64,000 nt of DNA from an uncultured Candidatus Saccharibacteria bacterium (GTDB taxonomy: Bacteria > Patescibacteria > Saccharimonadia > Saccharimonadales > UBA4665). The DNA is taken from positions 104,896-168,895 of the forward strand of contig CAMLRZ010000001.1 of NCBI GenBank assembly GCA_946482575.1. Reading direction: 5' to 3'. A program made the position numbers and the translations under genes. The notes under the pieces are model-generated. The model was not told the DNA's origin and made no database searches. It worked only from the letters and a program-made list of their open reading frames with translations. Positions within the stretch are counted from its first letter, which is position 1; every line of letters starts with the position of its first letter. Positions 52,149 to 59,779 of the stretch are shown piece by piece.

Positions 52149-52453
52149 ATTTTACCATAAGTATAAAACAATGTCAATGTATGCTTATGCTTAGCGTGGC
52201 GCGGCTTGCGACACAAGTTATGCAAAAACTTATACATATTACAAAACATATGGTATAATATGTACCAAATTGACAGCCATATATCATCCTCTGTTAGTGC
52301 TCTGGTGGGCCAGCTTTAACAGGGGATGATATTTCCTGTCCTCACACTGCATCACACAGCAGCGTAGTACGTTAACAGCATACGACAGAAAGGAGCTCTC
52401 TCAGCAAAGAGGCTCACGTTCAGCAAGAACAACACGACTACCGAGGAGGCTTT
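52149..52453 (+). promoter_or_regulatory. divergent promoter region and structured leader of the ATP-grasp operon
   Basis: The intergenic region 52007-52453 holds TATGGTAAAAT on the minus strand (52149-52159) for the membrane gene and an extended -10 TATGGTATAAT on the plus strand (52249-52259). The plus-strand leader then has ATCATCCTCTGTTA (52283-52296) pairing with TAACAGGGGATGAT (52317-52330), with CTGG/CCAG nested in the loop. About 125 further bases precede the first gene. The hairpin may be a cis-regulator. Confidence 0.65.
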
Positions 52454-52882
52454 GTGCCACCACGCAATAACGGGCGGCGATTCCAGCCTGTCATATCCGG
52501 CTTTGCAGCCGCATGGCTCGTTGGAGCGCCCGCCTTCCTGACCGCCGGCTGCGCCAACGGGCAGGAAACTCAAGACGAAACTCAAGAGGAAGCGTCATAC
52601 ATCTACTGTGTCGACGAGAGTGGCAACATTCTCGACCCGGCATTGTGCGACGACAGCGGCTACTACAACGGCTTCCCGGTGTACTACTGGATCACCACCA
52701 GCAGTCACCCCGTGGGCTATCACGTACCCGCCAGTCAGCGCCGCGGCGCCAGCTACGTCAGGGTCAACGATCCCGCGGCACGAGCCCGCGCAGGTGTTCC
52801 GAGGACCGGACGCATCGGCGGGACCACGGTCAGTCACAGCGGCGGCTTCGGCAACGGCAGCGGTGACTCCGAAGGAGGATGA
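52454..52882 (+). CDS. YgiB/YjfM-like (DUF1190-like) lipoprotein
   Basis: It encodes 142 residues from GTG after CCGAGGAGG. A basic start, a hydrophobic stretch and LTAGC form a lipoprotein signal. The mature part has EEASYIYCVDESGNILDPALCDDSG, a Tyr-rich patch (YYNGFPVYYWIT) and a Gly/Ser-rich tail. This resembles DUF1190 proteins, which precede glutathionylspermidine-synthase-like ligases in ygiBC and yjfMC of E. coli. The assignment rests on layout and context. TGA stop. Confidence 0.6.
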   Translation: MPPRNNGRRFQPVISGFAAAWLVGAPAFLTAGCANGQETQDETQEEASYIYCVDESGNILDPALCDDSGYYNGFPVYYWITTSSHPVGYHVPASQRRGASYVRVNDPAARARAGVPRTGRIGGTTVSHSGGFGNGSGDSEGG

Positions 52883-52885
52883 TCA

Positions 52886-54379
52886 ATGCAGCGAATCGAC
52901 GACGGGCCCGTTCGCGAGAACTGGCGTCAAACCGTCATAGATCAAGGTCTGGTGTACGTCGACACGCACTACCAGGACCCGCTCAACCCCCAGCTCCAGC
53001 ACATGGTTTCCTACTGGCGAGAAGGTCAGTACTACCTGCTGGACGAGTCGGAGGTCACCAAGATCGGTGTCGCTGGCGCCAAGCTGTACCAGGCCCTGAT
53101 CGCCCTCGGCGAAAAGATCCTGGGCTTCGAGCGCTCCGCGCACGACGACCCGCTACACCGTCCCCAGGACTGCTACTTCAAGCGGCTGTCCATTCCGGAG
53201 ACGGCAGTAGGTCCGATCCTGCGATCGTGGCAACTCGACAACGTCGACGAGTCGCCGAACAGGCTGCCGGAACACTATCCGACCATCTACGGTCGGTATG
53301 ACCTGGCTCTGCGGCTCGACGAATTCGGCAAGGTCGCCGGGATCAAGTTGCTGGAATTCAACGCGGATACGCCCACCAGTGTGGTGGAAACGGCCGTCAT
53401 CCAGCCGCTGTGGCTCGAGGCCGTCCAGTCCCACCTGGAGCGCCGGCACGGCAACGTCTTTCAGTGGGCGGGCCTGTACGACTGCATGGTCATCGCCTGG
53501 AAGGAGGAAATCGAAAAGTTCCGCCGCATCACCGGCCGCGGTGTTGACGTGGTTCACGTCGCCTGCACCGAAGTCGAGGAAGAAGGCGAAGACTACATGA
53601 CCATCGGTGTCATCGGCTCCGCGCTCGAAGAGGCTGTTCGCCAGCTCGAACACGAGGGCAAGCCGGGATTCCGGGTCAAGTACATCAGCATGGAGTCGAT
53701 CAACCGCGTACCCACGTCCGACACATCGGACACGTACGTGGTCGGCACCATGGGAGTCAACGGATTCAACACAGCCGAGCAAGGCGTCATTCCCGGGTAC
53801 TTCGTGGACAGCGAAGGTGAGCGCATCAAGTTCATCTTCAAGCTCCACCCCTGGGAGTACTTCCTGAACCCGGTGCACACCAAGCACGGGTTCGGCGAGA
53901 CCGCCATGCACGACCTGATGTCCACGGCTCCCACCACTTGGGTCGAACCCGTGTGGAAGATGATCTGGAGCAACAAGGGCATCCTGGCACTGTTGTGGGA
54001 GCAGTACAAAAACGACCCGGAGATCGGGCCGTACCTGCTCCCCACGTACTTCGCGAACGACCCGGCCATGCCGGCGGACTTCACGAAGAACTGCGCCCAG
54101 AAGCCGCTCCTCGGTCGCGAAGGCGCCAACGTCACGCTCTTCAAGGACGGCAGCGTCCTAGAGCACGGCGGCGGCGTCTACGGCGATGAGGGCTACGTCT
54201 TCCAGCAGCTCTGCCTGCTGCCCGAATTCCACGACCGTAACGAAGGTGTCATGCACCCCGTGATCGGCCTGTGGATGGTTCGGGACGAAGACGTCGACCT
54301 GTGCGTCCGCGAAAGCCCCAACAACGTCACCAACAACATCAGCTACTTCGTACCCCACGCGGTACGGAAGGGACACTGA
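52886..54379 (+). CDS. ygiC: glutathionylspermidine-synthase-like ATP-grasp ligase
   Basis: It encodes 497 residues. The family core is clear: LKLLEFNADTPTSVVETAVIQP in the N-terminal half, and in the ATP-grasp half MSTAPTTWVEPVWKMIWSNKGILALLWE, QKPLLGREGANVTLF and GDEGYVFQQLCLLPEF. These YgiC/YjfC relatives lack the amidase domain of full GspS and may join a peptide or protein carboxylate to an amine; no product is proven for most. It starts three bases after the YgiB-like gene and is followed one base later by DUF350. GC-rich, TGA stop. Confidence 0.88.
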   Translation: MQRIDDGPVRENWRQTVIDQGLVYVDTHYQDPLNPQLQHMVSYWREGQYYLLDESEVTKIGVAGAKLYQALIALGEKILGFERSAHDDPLHRPQDCYFKRLSIPETAVGPILRSWQLDNVDESPNRLPEHYPTIYGRYDLALRLDEFGKVAGIKLLEFNADTPTSVVETAVIQPLWLEAVQSHLERRHGNVFQWAGLYDCMVIAWKEEIEKFRRITGRGVDVVHVACTEVEEEGEDYMTIGVIGSALEEAVRQLEHEGKPGFRVKYISMESINRVPTSDTSDTYVVGTMGVNGFNTAEQGVIPGYFVDSEGERIKFIFKLHPWEYFLNPVHTKHGFGETAMHDLMSTAPTTWVEPVWKMIWSNKGILALLWEQYKNDPEIGPYLLPTYFANDPAMPADFTKNCAQKPLLGREGANVTLFKDGSVLEHGGGVYGDEGYVFQQLCLLPEFHDRNEGVMHPVIGLWMVRDEDVDLCVRESPNNVTNNISYFVPHAVRKGH

Positions 54380-54380
54380 C

Positions 54381-55289
54381 ATGAGGCTCAGCACCCTCGG
54401 AGCGCACCCGCTCAAGGACCTGCGCGACCTCTACGCCGACCTGCCCACCACGGACGACACCAAGCTGGCCCTCGGCAAGCTGGCGATCATCCTGGTGCTG
54501 GTGGCGCTGGCGTGGGTCATCGTCAACATCCTCACCACGGCCTTCAAGGACCACGAGGAAATCGTCGAGCGGCGCACCGTGTCGTTCATCGTGATCCGCG
54601 CCGCCATGCTGGCGGGGCAGGTCGTCGCCACCATCCCGCTGGTGTCCGCCAAGTCCGACGACACCAAGTTGGACCTGCTGTGGCTCGGCCTCGGCGGACT
54701 CAGCATCATCGCGGCGTTCAACCTGCTGCGGCCGGTGCTCGACAAGCTGCTGTACGGCAAGCTGCTCAGCGCCAACGCCCTTCGGGAGGCCAGCGTGGCC
54801 ACCGCGATCGTGCAGACGGCATTCTACCTGGCCATCGGCCTGATCATCAGCGGAGCCTTCACCGGCACCGCGCCGAGCACCTCCGTGGCCATCCGGGCAA
54901 CACTGCTGTTCACAGGCCTCGGCCTGGTCACCCTGCTGATCGCGTACCTACTGGCGGGCAAGTTCTACGGCATGCGCCAGGCGGTCAAGAGCGACAGCAA
55001 CTGCGCCGCGGCTCTGATCCTCGGCTCGATCGTCCTCGGTCTCGGCTTCATGCTGCAGGCGGCCATCGCCGGCAACTTCAACGGCTGGACCAACGGCCTG
55101 ATCGGCTTCGGTCTCTACGCCATCATCGGCATCGTCGTGCTCGTGGCTCTCGTGCCGCTGCTCGACCGCCTGGCCCTGCCCAAGCTCAGCATCACCCAGC
55201 TGATCAAGGAGCACATCTGGCAGCCGGCCATCCTCACCGCGACGGTCGTGGTGTTCGTGGCCATGGCCATGTCCTCGATCGACGTCTGA
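54381..55289 (+). CDS. double DUF350 membrane protein (YjfL-like)
   Basis: It encodes 302 residues with eight spans in two similar halves: LAIILVLVALAWVIVNILTTAF ... and AFYLAIGLIISGAFTG ..., each with four helices as in DUF350. The ATG overlaps the region of the ligase stop (one-base gap). DUF350 proteins are regularly found with YjfC-type ligases and were noted in amidoligase gene neighbourhoods. It may present or sense the modified product in the membrane. Stop TGA. Confidence 0.8.
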   Translation: MRLSTLGAHPLKDLRDLYADLPTTDDTKLALGKLAIILVLVALAWVIVNILTTAFKDHEEIVERRTVSFIVIRAAMLAGQVVATIPLVSAKSDDTKLDLLWLGLGGLSIIAAFNLLRPVLDKLLYGKLLSANALREASVATAIVQTAFYLAIGLIISGAFTGTAPSTSVAIRATLLFTGLGLVTLLIAYLLAGKFYGMRQAVKSDSNCAAALILGSIVLGLGFMLQAAIAGNFNGWTNGLIGFGLYAIIGIVVLVALVPLLDRLALPKLSITQLIKEHIWQPAILTATVVVFVAMAMSSIDV

Positions 55290-55341
55290 CGCACCGCCTT
55301 CGGGCATCGTTCTGTCGTACACGCTTCGGCGTACTCTCTGT

Positions 55342-55411
55342 GTGATGTGGTGAACGGCCGTCCGCTTCTTCGACTCCTTCGGGAATCAAGCAAGCGGGCG
55401 GCCATCATCAC
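55342..55411 (+). terminator. 70-bp hairpin after the DUF350 gene
   Basis: GTGATG/CATCAC outer arms enclose GGCCGTCCGCTT pairing with AAGCGGGCGGCC (one wobble). A smaller ACGC-TTCG-GCGT hairpin with a UUCG tetraloop lies just before it (about 55321-55332). Neither is followed by T. Confidence 0.65.
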
Positions 55412-55548
55412 TACTACCTATGCACTAATTTTCAAACTGTTTGAAAACTGATGTATGAGTAGTAGCGGTGTGACAAGTAAGTGCGAGTAAGAGAGGGTGG
55501 GTTGGCGCGGCAGCCATGTGCTTCTGGTGGTGGCCGCCGCGCCCCGCG

Positions 55549-56043
55549 TCAGGATTCGCCTCGTTTTGCAATCTCCCGCAAGATCTCTTCGTTGGTTTTG
55601 AACTCAGGTAGCGTCAGCAGGGCCGGCGGCAGATTTTCGATGTGACCACCCGTGGCCAGGATGTCGCGGATGGCGTGCAGCAGAATCGTTTGCTCTTCGG
55701 CTCGCACCTTGAGCAGTTCCTGCTCGGCGTGGCTGAAGATGTCCTTGTTGATGAGCACCATGGCCGTGACTTGACCACTGAAGCAGGCCAGCAGTACAAA
55801 GTCGGTGGCCATGGCCACGATGGCGACGAGCCGACCGGCGTTGGATACGGGAGAGATGTCCCCGTAGCCGACAGTGAAGCCGGTAACCCAGCCCCACCAC
55901 ATAGAGTCAGAGAACGAGCGGTGTTCCACGTACATGAACAGCAGGACGAAGACGGTGTTCATGCTGAGCCCAATGATGAGCAGCCACATCAGCTTGTTCA
56001 GCAGGTAGTGCACCCGCTTCTTAAGCCATTCCCAACGCGACAT
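55549..56043 (-). CDS. two-span potassium channel
   Basis: It encodes 164 residues. Two hydrophobic spans (about 20-43 and 75-100) flank a pore helix and the K+ selectivity filter GFTVGYGDISP. A cytoplasmic helical tail of ~65 residues (EEQTILLHAIRDILATG) has no RCK domain. The ATG at 56043 follows GGGGAGC. It converges on the ATP-grasp operon and has a TATGGTATGCT promoter like its neighbours. A hairpin (55504-55511 with 55536-55543) follows the stop TGA. GC-rich. Confidence 0.85.
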   Translation of the reverse strand: MSRWEWLKKRVHYLLNKLMWLLIIGLSMNTVFVLLFMYVEHRSFSDSMWWGWVTGFTVGYGDISPVSNAGRLVAIVAMATDFVLLACFSGQVTAMVLINKDIFSHAEQELLKVRAEEQTILLHAIRDILATGGHIENLPPALLTLPEFKTNEEILREIAKRGES

Positions 56044-56204
56044 ATGCGTCGCTCCCCTCAGATTCGGCACTTACTTGTCGAGTTCGCGAGAAGTCTCTCA
56101 GCGATTAGCATACCATACCACAAAACACAGAAAATTGCCAGATAACGTCTCGCTTTTAATTTTGGTAATTTAAGCGCATCATAAGCATGTAAGGAGCCAC
56201 TATT

Positions 56205-56402
56205 ATGAGCGACAAGCAAGTCAAAGTTATTAATAAAAACACCGCGCCAGCTGGCGGGGCATACTTCTTAACTATTATTGGGGCCGCTGTGTATTTTTGT
56301 CAGCAGACCTCTGGCTTTTGGGGCATCGTGTGGGCAATTATCAAAGCGTGCGTTTGGCCAGCATTCGCTACCCATCGTGCTTTCCAACTTATGGGCATGT
56401 AG
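56205..56402 (+). CDS. small membrane protein
   Basis: It encodes 65 residues. After a short polar start (MSDKQVKVINKNTAPAGG) there are two hydrophobic segments (AYFLTIIGAAVYF and FWGIVWAIIKACVWPAFATH). It is not recognised. AAGGAGCC lies ten bases before the ATG. It is AT-richer than its GC-rich neighbour and so looks native. A strong hairpin follows at 56442-56470. Confidence 0.65.
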   Translation: MSDKQVKVINKNTAPAGGAYFLTIIGAAVYFCQQTSGFWGIVWAIIKACVWPAFATHRAFQLMGM

Positions 56403-56441
56403 CTTTCATAAATCATAAGCATTATATAAAATATAGTGGGA

Positions 56442-56470
56442 GGCGGCCCAGGACTTTCGTCCGGGCCGCC
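56442..56470. terminator. GC hairpin between convergent genes
   Basis: GGCGGCCC-A-GGAC pairs with GTCC-GGGCCGCC around TTTC (12 pairs, one bulge). There is no T tract. It separates the small membrane gene from the secreted protein gene on the other strand. GGCGGCCCA recurs at 57.76 kb. Confidence 0.6.
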
Positions 56471-56512
56471 CCTCGATCTGTGTTAACTAGCTAAAATCTT
56501 ATTTAATGCTGA

Positions 56513-57304
56513 CTAAAGGTCTCCATAGAACATCGACGGATACAGGTAACTTCCTGATGTCGTAGAAACGATGCCGTATGGCTGCGTTCCAACATAGAAC
56601 CAGCGGTAGATTGCGGCGCCGCCAGCTGTTGGGTAGTCATAGTGTGTGCCAGTGTAGGTTCCGCTAGCAGGGTAAGGAGCCAATTCAGTTGATACTTGCG
56701 TTGCGTATGCAGTGCCAGTGTTTTGGATCTTCAGTTCAACCCAACCGCCTGAGTTGTATACGCGAGAGACAGAAACGCGGCAGGTGTTGTTGCCAGCCTT
56801 GTATTCGTCATAGGCGTATGATGAACCGTTCCACGTGTACAGGTAAACCGAGTATGCTCCCGTAACGCCATAGAAGGCAGGGTATACAGTGGAATTAGCC
56901 GGAATAGTGACGTACAAATCACGTGTTGGGCCAGTTCCATTGTAGAGGTACAGGTGAGCGTACCGTGTGGTGCTAGTGGTGTTTTTCAAGGTTGTATACA
57001 CCAAGTCTCGGTAGCAGTAGTTGTAGAAGCTTGAAAAGTCTACGCTACTGACGTTGCCCAGCATTGGTGTTACTGTGCTTGATGATTTAAGTGTCGTTGG
57101 ACCAAGGTTTTTGCCTTGAGGTGCATCGACTTTACCAGCCTCTACTGGTGGCTTGCTTTGCGGGCCACTGGCAAAGCTTTTTGGTGGTTGCTGGCCTGCT
57201 GCTGCAGGGGCGGCCGATACTGTTGCAGCTGAAGTGGATGCTACAACCAGAGCGAGCGCAGATGCGCTCAGTACACGTCGCAAACGGGAAAGTTGAACTT
57301 TCAT
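56513..57304 (-). CDS. secreted protein of unknown function
   Basis: It encodes 263 residues. A signal peptide (LRRVLSASALALVVASTSAATVSA) leads to a Pro/Gly-rich linker (about 30-75), then a Tyr/Thr-rich beta domain (DFSSFYNYCYRDLVYTTLKNTTS ... GGWVELKIQNTGTAYATQ) with two Cys that could pair. No anchor is seen, so it should be released or bound by interaction. The ATG at 57304 follows AAGGAGAATT. The composition suggests a surface or adhesion role. Confidence 0.75.
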   Translation of the reverse strand: MKVQLSRLRRVLSASALALVVASTSAATVSAAPAAAGQQPPKSFASGPQSKPPVEAGKVDAPQGKNLGPTTLKSSSTVTPMLGNVSSVDFSSFYNYCYRDLVYTTLKNTTSTTRYAHLYLYNGTGPTRDLYVTIPANSTVYPAFYGVTGAYSVYLYTWNGSSYAYDEYKAGNNTCRVSVSRVYNSGGWVELKIQNTGTAYATQVSTELAPYPASGTYTGTHYDYPTAGGAAIYRWFYVGTQPYGIVSTTSGSYLYPSMFYGDL

Positions 57305-57623
57305 AATTCTCCTTATATTTTTTGCTAGTAACACATGGATAATGCTACGCATGTTAGGCGCACCGCGGTAGTCTTGATTTTTGCTGAAACGTGGCTGTAA
57401 TAAGCGAACGAAGGACGAGCATTACACGAACATAACACCGCGTTTTTTGCTGCATTTTTGTTCAATTTTGGCGCATTTTTTTGTTGTAAATTTTGTTTTT
57501 TCAGATTTTTTTAATCTGGCGTTTAGCAATGCTGTTAAAAATTTCACTGTTCGTGGCGTGCTTCTGATAGATCATGGACATGTGATGCATCACACCATTT
57601 TTTTAGCAATCTAGGAGGGCAAT

Positions 57624-57710
57624 ATGTTAGAAGTTGGAACAACCGTAGCCGCAACACTTTTGGGTCTTGCAGCAGTAGCTGTCGGTCTAAACGTAGGCGT
57701 CGGCAAATAG
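57624..57710 (+). CDS. 28-residue hydrophobic peptide
   Basis: MLEVGTTVAATLLGLAAVAV followed by GLNVGVGK is a single hydrophobic helix. The ATG lies four bases after AGGAGGG, a very strong ribosome site. A terminator follows at 57756. Upstream is about 300 bases of AT-rich DNA with the perfect palindrome GTGATGCATCAC near 57581-57592 and CAGAT/ATCTG arms. It may be a membrane peptide such as a type I toxin, a bacteriocin-like peptide or a small regulator. Confidence 0.6.
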   Translation: MLEVGTTVAATLLGLAAVAVGLNVGVGK

Positions 57711-57755
57711 TATATAACTAAATATACTGGTACAATTTGAGCTTTTTTGTGTGAG

Positions 57756-57785
57756 AGGCGGCCCACTGCGGGCCGCCTCTTTTTG
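57756..57785 (+). terminator. terminator after the 28-residue peptide
   Basis: GAGGCGGCCC and GGGCCGCCTC form a perfect 10-bp stem with ACTGC loop and five T. A TACAAT lies about 18 bases upstream. Confidence 0.9.
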
Positions 57786-57791
57786 TTGCCG

Positions 57792-58364
57792 CTACTGCTG
57801 GACGGTTTTATATCGAAAACAACTTGTAAGATGATCGTTTACCAAGCCACACGCCTGCATGTGTGCATATGCTATCGTGGGGCCAAAAAATGTAAAACCA
57901 CGTGCTCGCAAATCCTTGCTAAATGACTCGGCTTCGGGCGTCACAGCCGGCACCTGTTGCGGGTCATCCCATGCATTTTTTATAGGGTGGCCATGCACAA
58001 ACGACCATTGATATTCGGCAAACGAGCCATATTCCCGCTGAATTTCTAAAAAAGCTTGTGCATTGGTAATAGTGGCGGCAATTTTGGTGCGGTTACGAAT
58101 AATACCGCTGTCTGGCAGTAACAGATTTTCAATGTCTTTTTGAGTAAACTGAGTCACTTGTACGGCATCAAAATGAGCAAATGCCCGAGCGTACTGCTCG
58201 CGCCGCTTTAAAATAGTGAGCCACGACAGTCCGGCCTGTGCGCTTTCCAGAACGATAAATTCAAATAGAGTTCGATCGTTGTGACAGGGAACACCCCATT
58301 CGGTATCGTGGTAATCCAAATATAGCTGACCACCTTTTTCAGACCAAGGACATCGTGTAGGCAT
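57792..58364 (-). CDS. tag: DNA-3-methyladenine glycosylase I
   Basis: It encodes 190 residues. RCPWSEKGGQLYLDYHDTEWGVP, LFEFIVLESAQAGLSWLTIL (with the Glu of the base pocket) and DSGIIRNRTKIAATITNAQ are classic TagA motifs; zinc ligands include the early Cys and late His residues (YAHMQACGLVNDH). It removes 3-methyladenine from alkylated DNA. TATGCT ends six bases before the ATG at 58364 (leaderless). Confidence 0.93.
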   Translation of the reverse strand: MPTRCPWSEKGGQLYLDYHDTEWGVPCHNDRTLFEFIVLESAQAGLSWLTILKRREQYARAFAHFDAVQVTQFTQKDIENLLLPDSGIIRNRTKIAATITNAQAFLEIQREYGSFAEYQWSFVHGHPIKNAWDDPQQVPAVTPEAESFSKDLRARGFTFFGPTIAYAHMQACGLVNDHLTSCFRYKTVQQ

Positions 58365-58474
58365 GGCACTAGCATAGCACAACCTCTCTCGTAGCTGGTC
58401 GTTGTTAAAAGTGCTTGCAAAACTGAGCAGTTTACTTGATTATGGATACATAATTAACATAAGCTTAGGGTGTC

Positions 58475-59779
58475 ATGGACGAGATAGACAACAAACCATC
58501 TGTGCCTGAGGAAAATCAACCAACCATCAGTTCGGCGCCAACGCCAGCCGCACCTGCCGCGCCCCAGCAACCATCCGCTCCGGGATCTTTGCCTAATGCT
58601 CCTGTGAGTCCTGTTCTGCCCCCTTCAGCACCGCAGGCACCTACCACACCTCCGGTCCCGCCCAAAAAGCACCGTGGATTGTTGGTATCGCTCGTTATTA
58701 TATTTATTGCCGCAATTGTGGGCGGCAGCTTTTATGTATACCAAAGCCGCAAAGACAAATCAGCTGAACTGCCGCGCGTAAAAGTGGGGGTTATGATGGC
58801 CTTTAGTGGCGGCTCCAGTAGCATGGGTTATGGCGCCAACAAGGGTATTCAACTTGCCAAGAAACAGCTGGGCGCCGACAATATCGAGCTCGTGCAAGCC
58901 GATTCCAAATGCGACCCCAAGACTGCGGCCAGCGCCATCAAAAAATTGATAGCCCAGAACGTGATAGCCATCATTGGCGAGGGCTGCTCCAGTGCCTCAG
59001 TGGCTGCTTTACCGGCTGCTAATAACGCCAAAATTCCCATGATCAGTCCTTCGGCCTCCAGCCCAACGCTCAGCATACCCGACGATTACTTCTTCCGCGT
59101 AGTGCCGCCCGACACATTCCAGGGCGCGTTTATGGCACAAACTATCTATGACAAAGGCATTCGTCGCGTGGCAGTATTTTATACCAACGAACCCTACGGC
59201 ACTGGCATGAACAAAGTGTTCCAGGAAAAGTTTGAGGCCTTGGGCGGTAAAGTAATCACCACCGCAACTGCCGAACCAGATGTGATCGACCTAAACACCC
59301 AAATCAGTCAGCTCAAGGCAAGCAATCCGCAAGCCATATTCATTGCACCGAACTCGGTTGTTTCTGGCACTGCTGTTATTAAATTATTGCGTCAAGCCAA
59401 CGTAACCGTGCCGCTGTTCGGTGCAGATATTATGTACGATCCAACTATCATCGCCAACGCGCCGCAGGCTGCCGAAGGGCTCACTATTACCTCGTTCCCA
59501 ACAGGCACCAAATCGTTCAAGCAAGCACTCACCAATGAGTATCAAACCACGGAGCAGCTCTACGCCGCGCCACAGGCCTACGATGCATTCCATGCTATCT
59601 ATTTGGCAGTGCAGAAGGGCGCTACCACTGGCGAGCAGGTCAAAAATATCTTGCCCACGCTTAACTTCCAGGGAGTTTCCGCGCACATCAAATTTGATCA
59701 AAACGGCGAGATATCCGACAAAAATTACAAGTACGACTTGCTGCAAGTTGTAAACGGTAAATTTACTGAGGTTGAGTAG
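58475..59779 (+). CDS. membrane-anchored LivJ-type ligand-binding protein
   Basis: It encodes 434 residues. A cytoplasmic Pro/Ala-rich segment (1-67) precedes one span (LLVSLVIIFIAAIVGGSFYVY) and a two-lobed periplasmic-binding domain of the branched-chain amino acid type (KVGVMMAFSGGSSSMGYGANKGIQLA, IIGEGCSSASVAALPAANNAKIPMISPSASSP). No ABC permease or ATPase is near; the next genes are a histidine kinase and a response regulator. It may therefore deliver a ligand signal to the kinase. Confidence 0.85.
   Translation: MDEIDNKPSVPEENQPTISSAPTPAAPAAPQQPSAPGSLPNAPVSPVLPPSAPQAPTTPPVPPKKHRGLLVSLVIIFIAAIVGGSFYVYQSRKDKSAELPRVKVGVMMAFSGGSSSMGYGANKGIQLAKKQLGADNIELVQADSKCDPKTAASAIKKLIAQNVIAIIGEGCSSASVAALPAANNAKIPMISPSASSPTLSIPDDYFFRVVPPDTFQGAFMAQTIYDKGIRRVAVFYTNEPYGTGMNKVFQEKFEALGGKVITTATAEPDVIDLNTQISQLKASNPQAIFIAPNSVVSGTAVIKLLRQANVTVPLFGADIMYDPTIIANAPQAAEGLTITSFPTGTKSFKQALTNEYQTTEQLYAAPQAYDAFHAIYLAVQKGATTGEQVKNILPTLNFQGVSAHIKFDQNGEISDKNYKYDLLQVVNGKFTEVE

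Noticed and set aside
50741..55345. Long alternative frames on both strands of the GC-rich genes
   Set aside because: High GC suppresses stop codons, giving shadow frames; these have Arg/Ser/Pro-rich nonsense composition and no ribosome sites.
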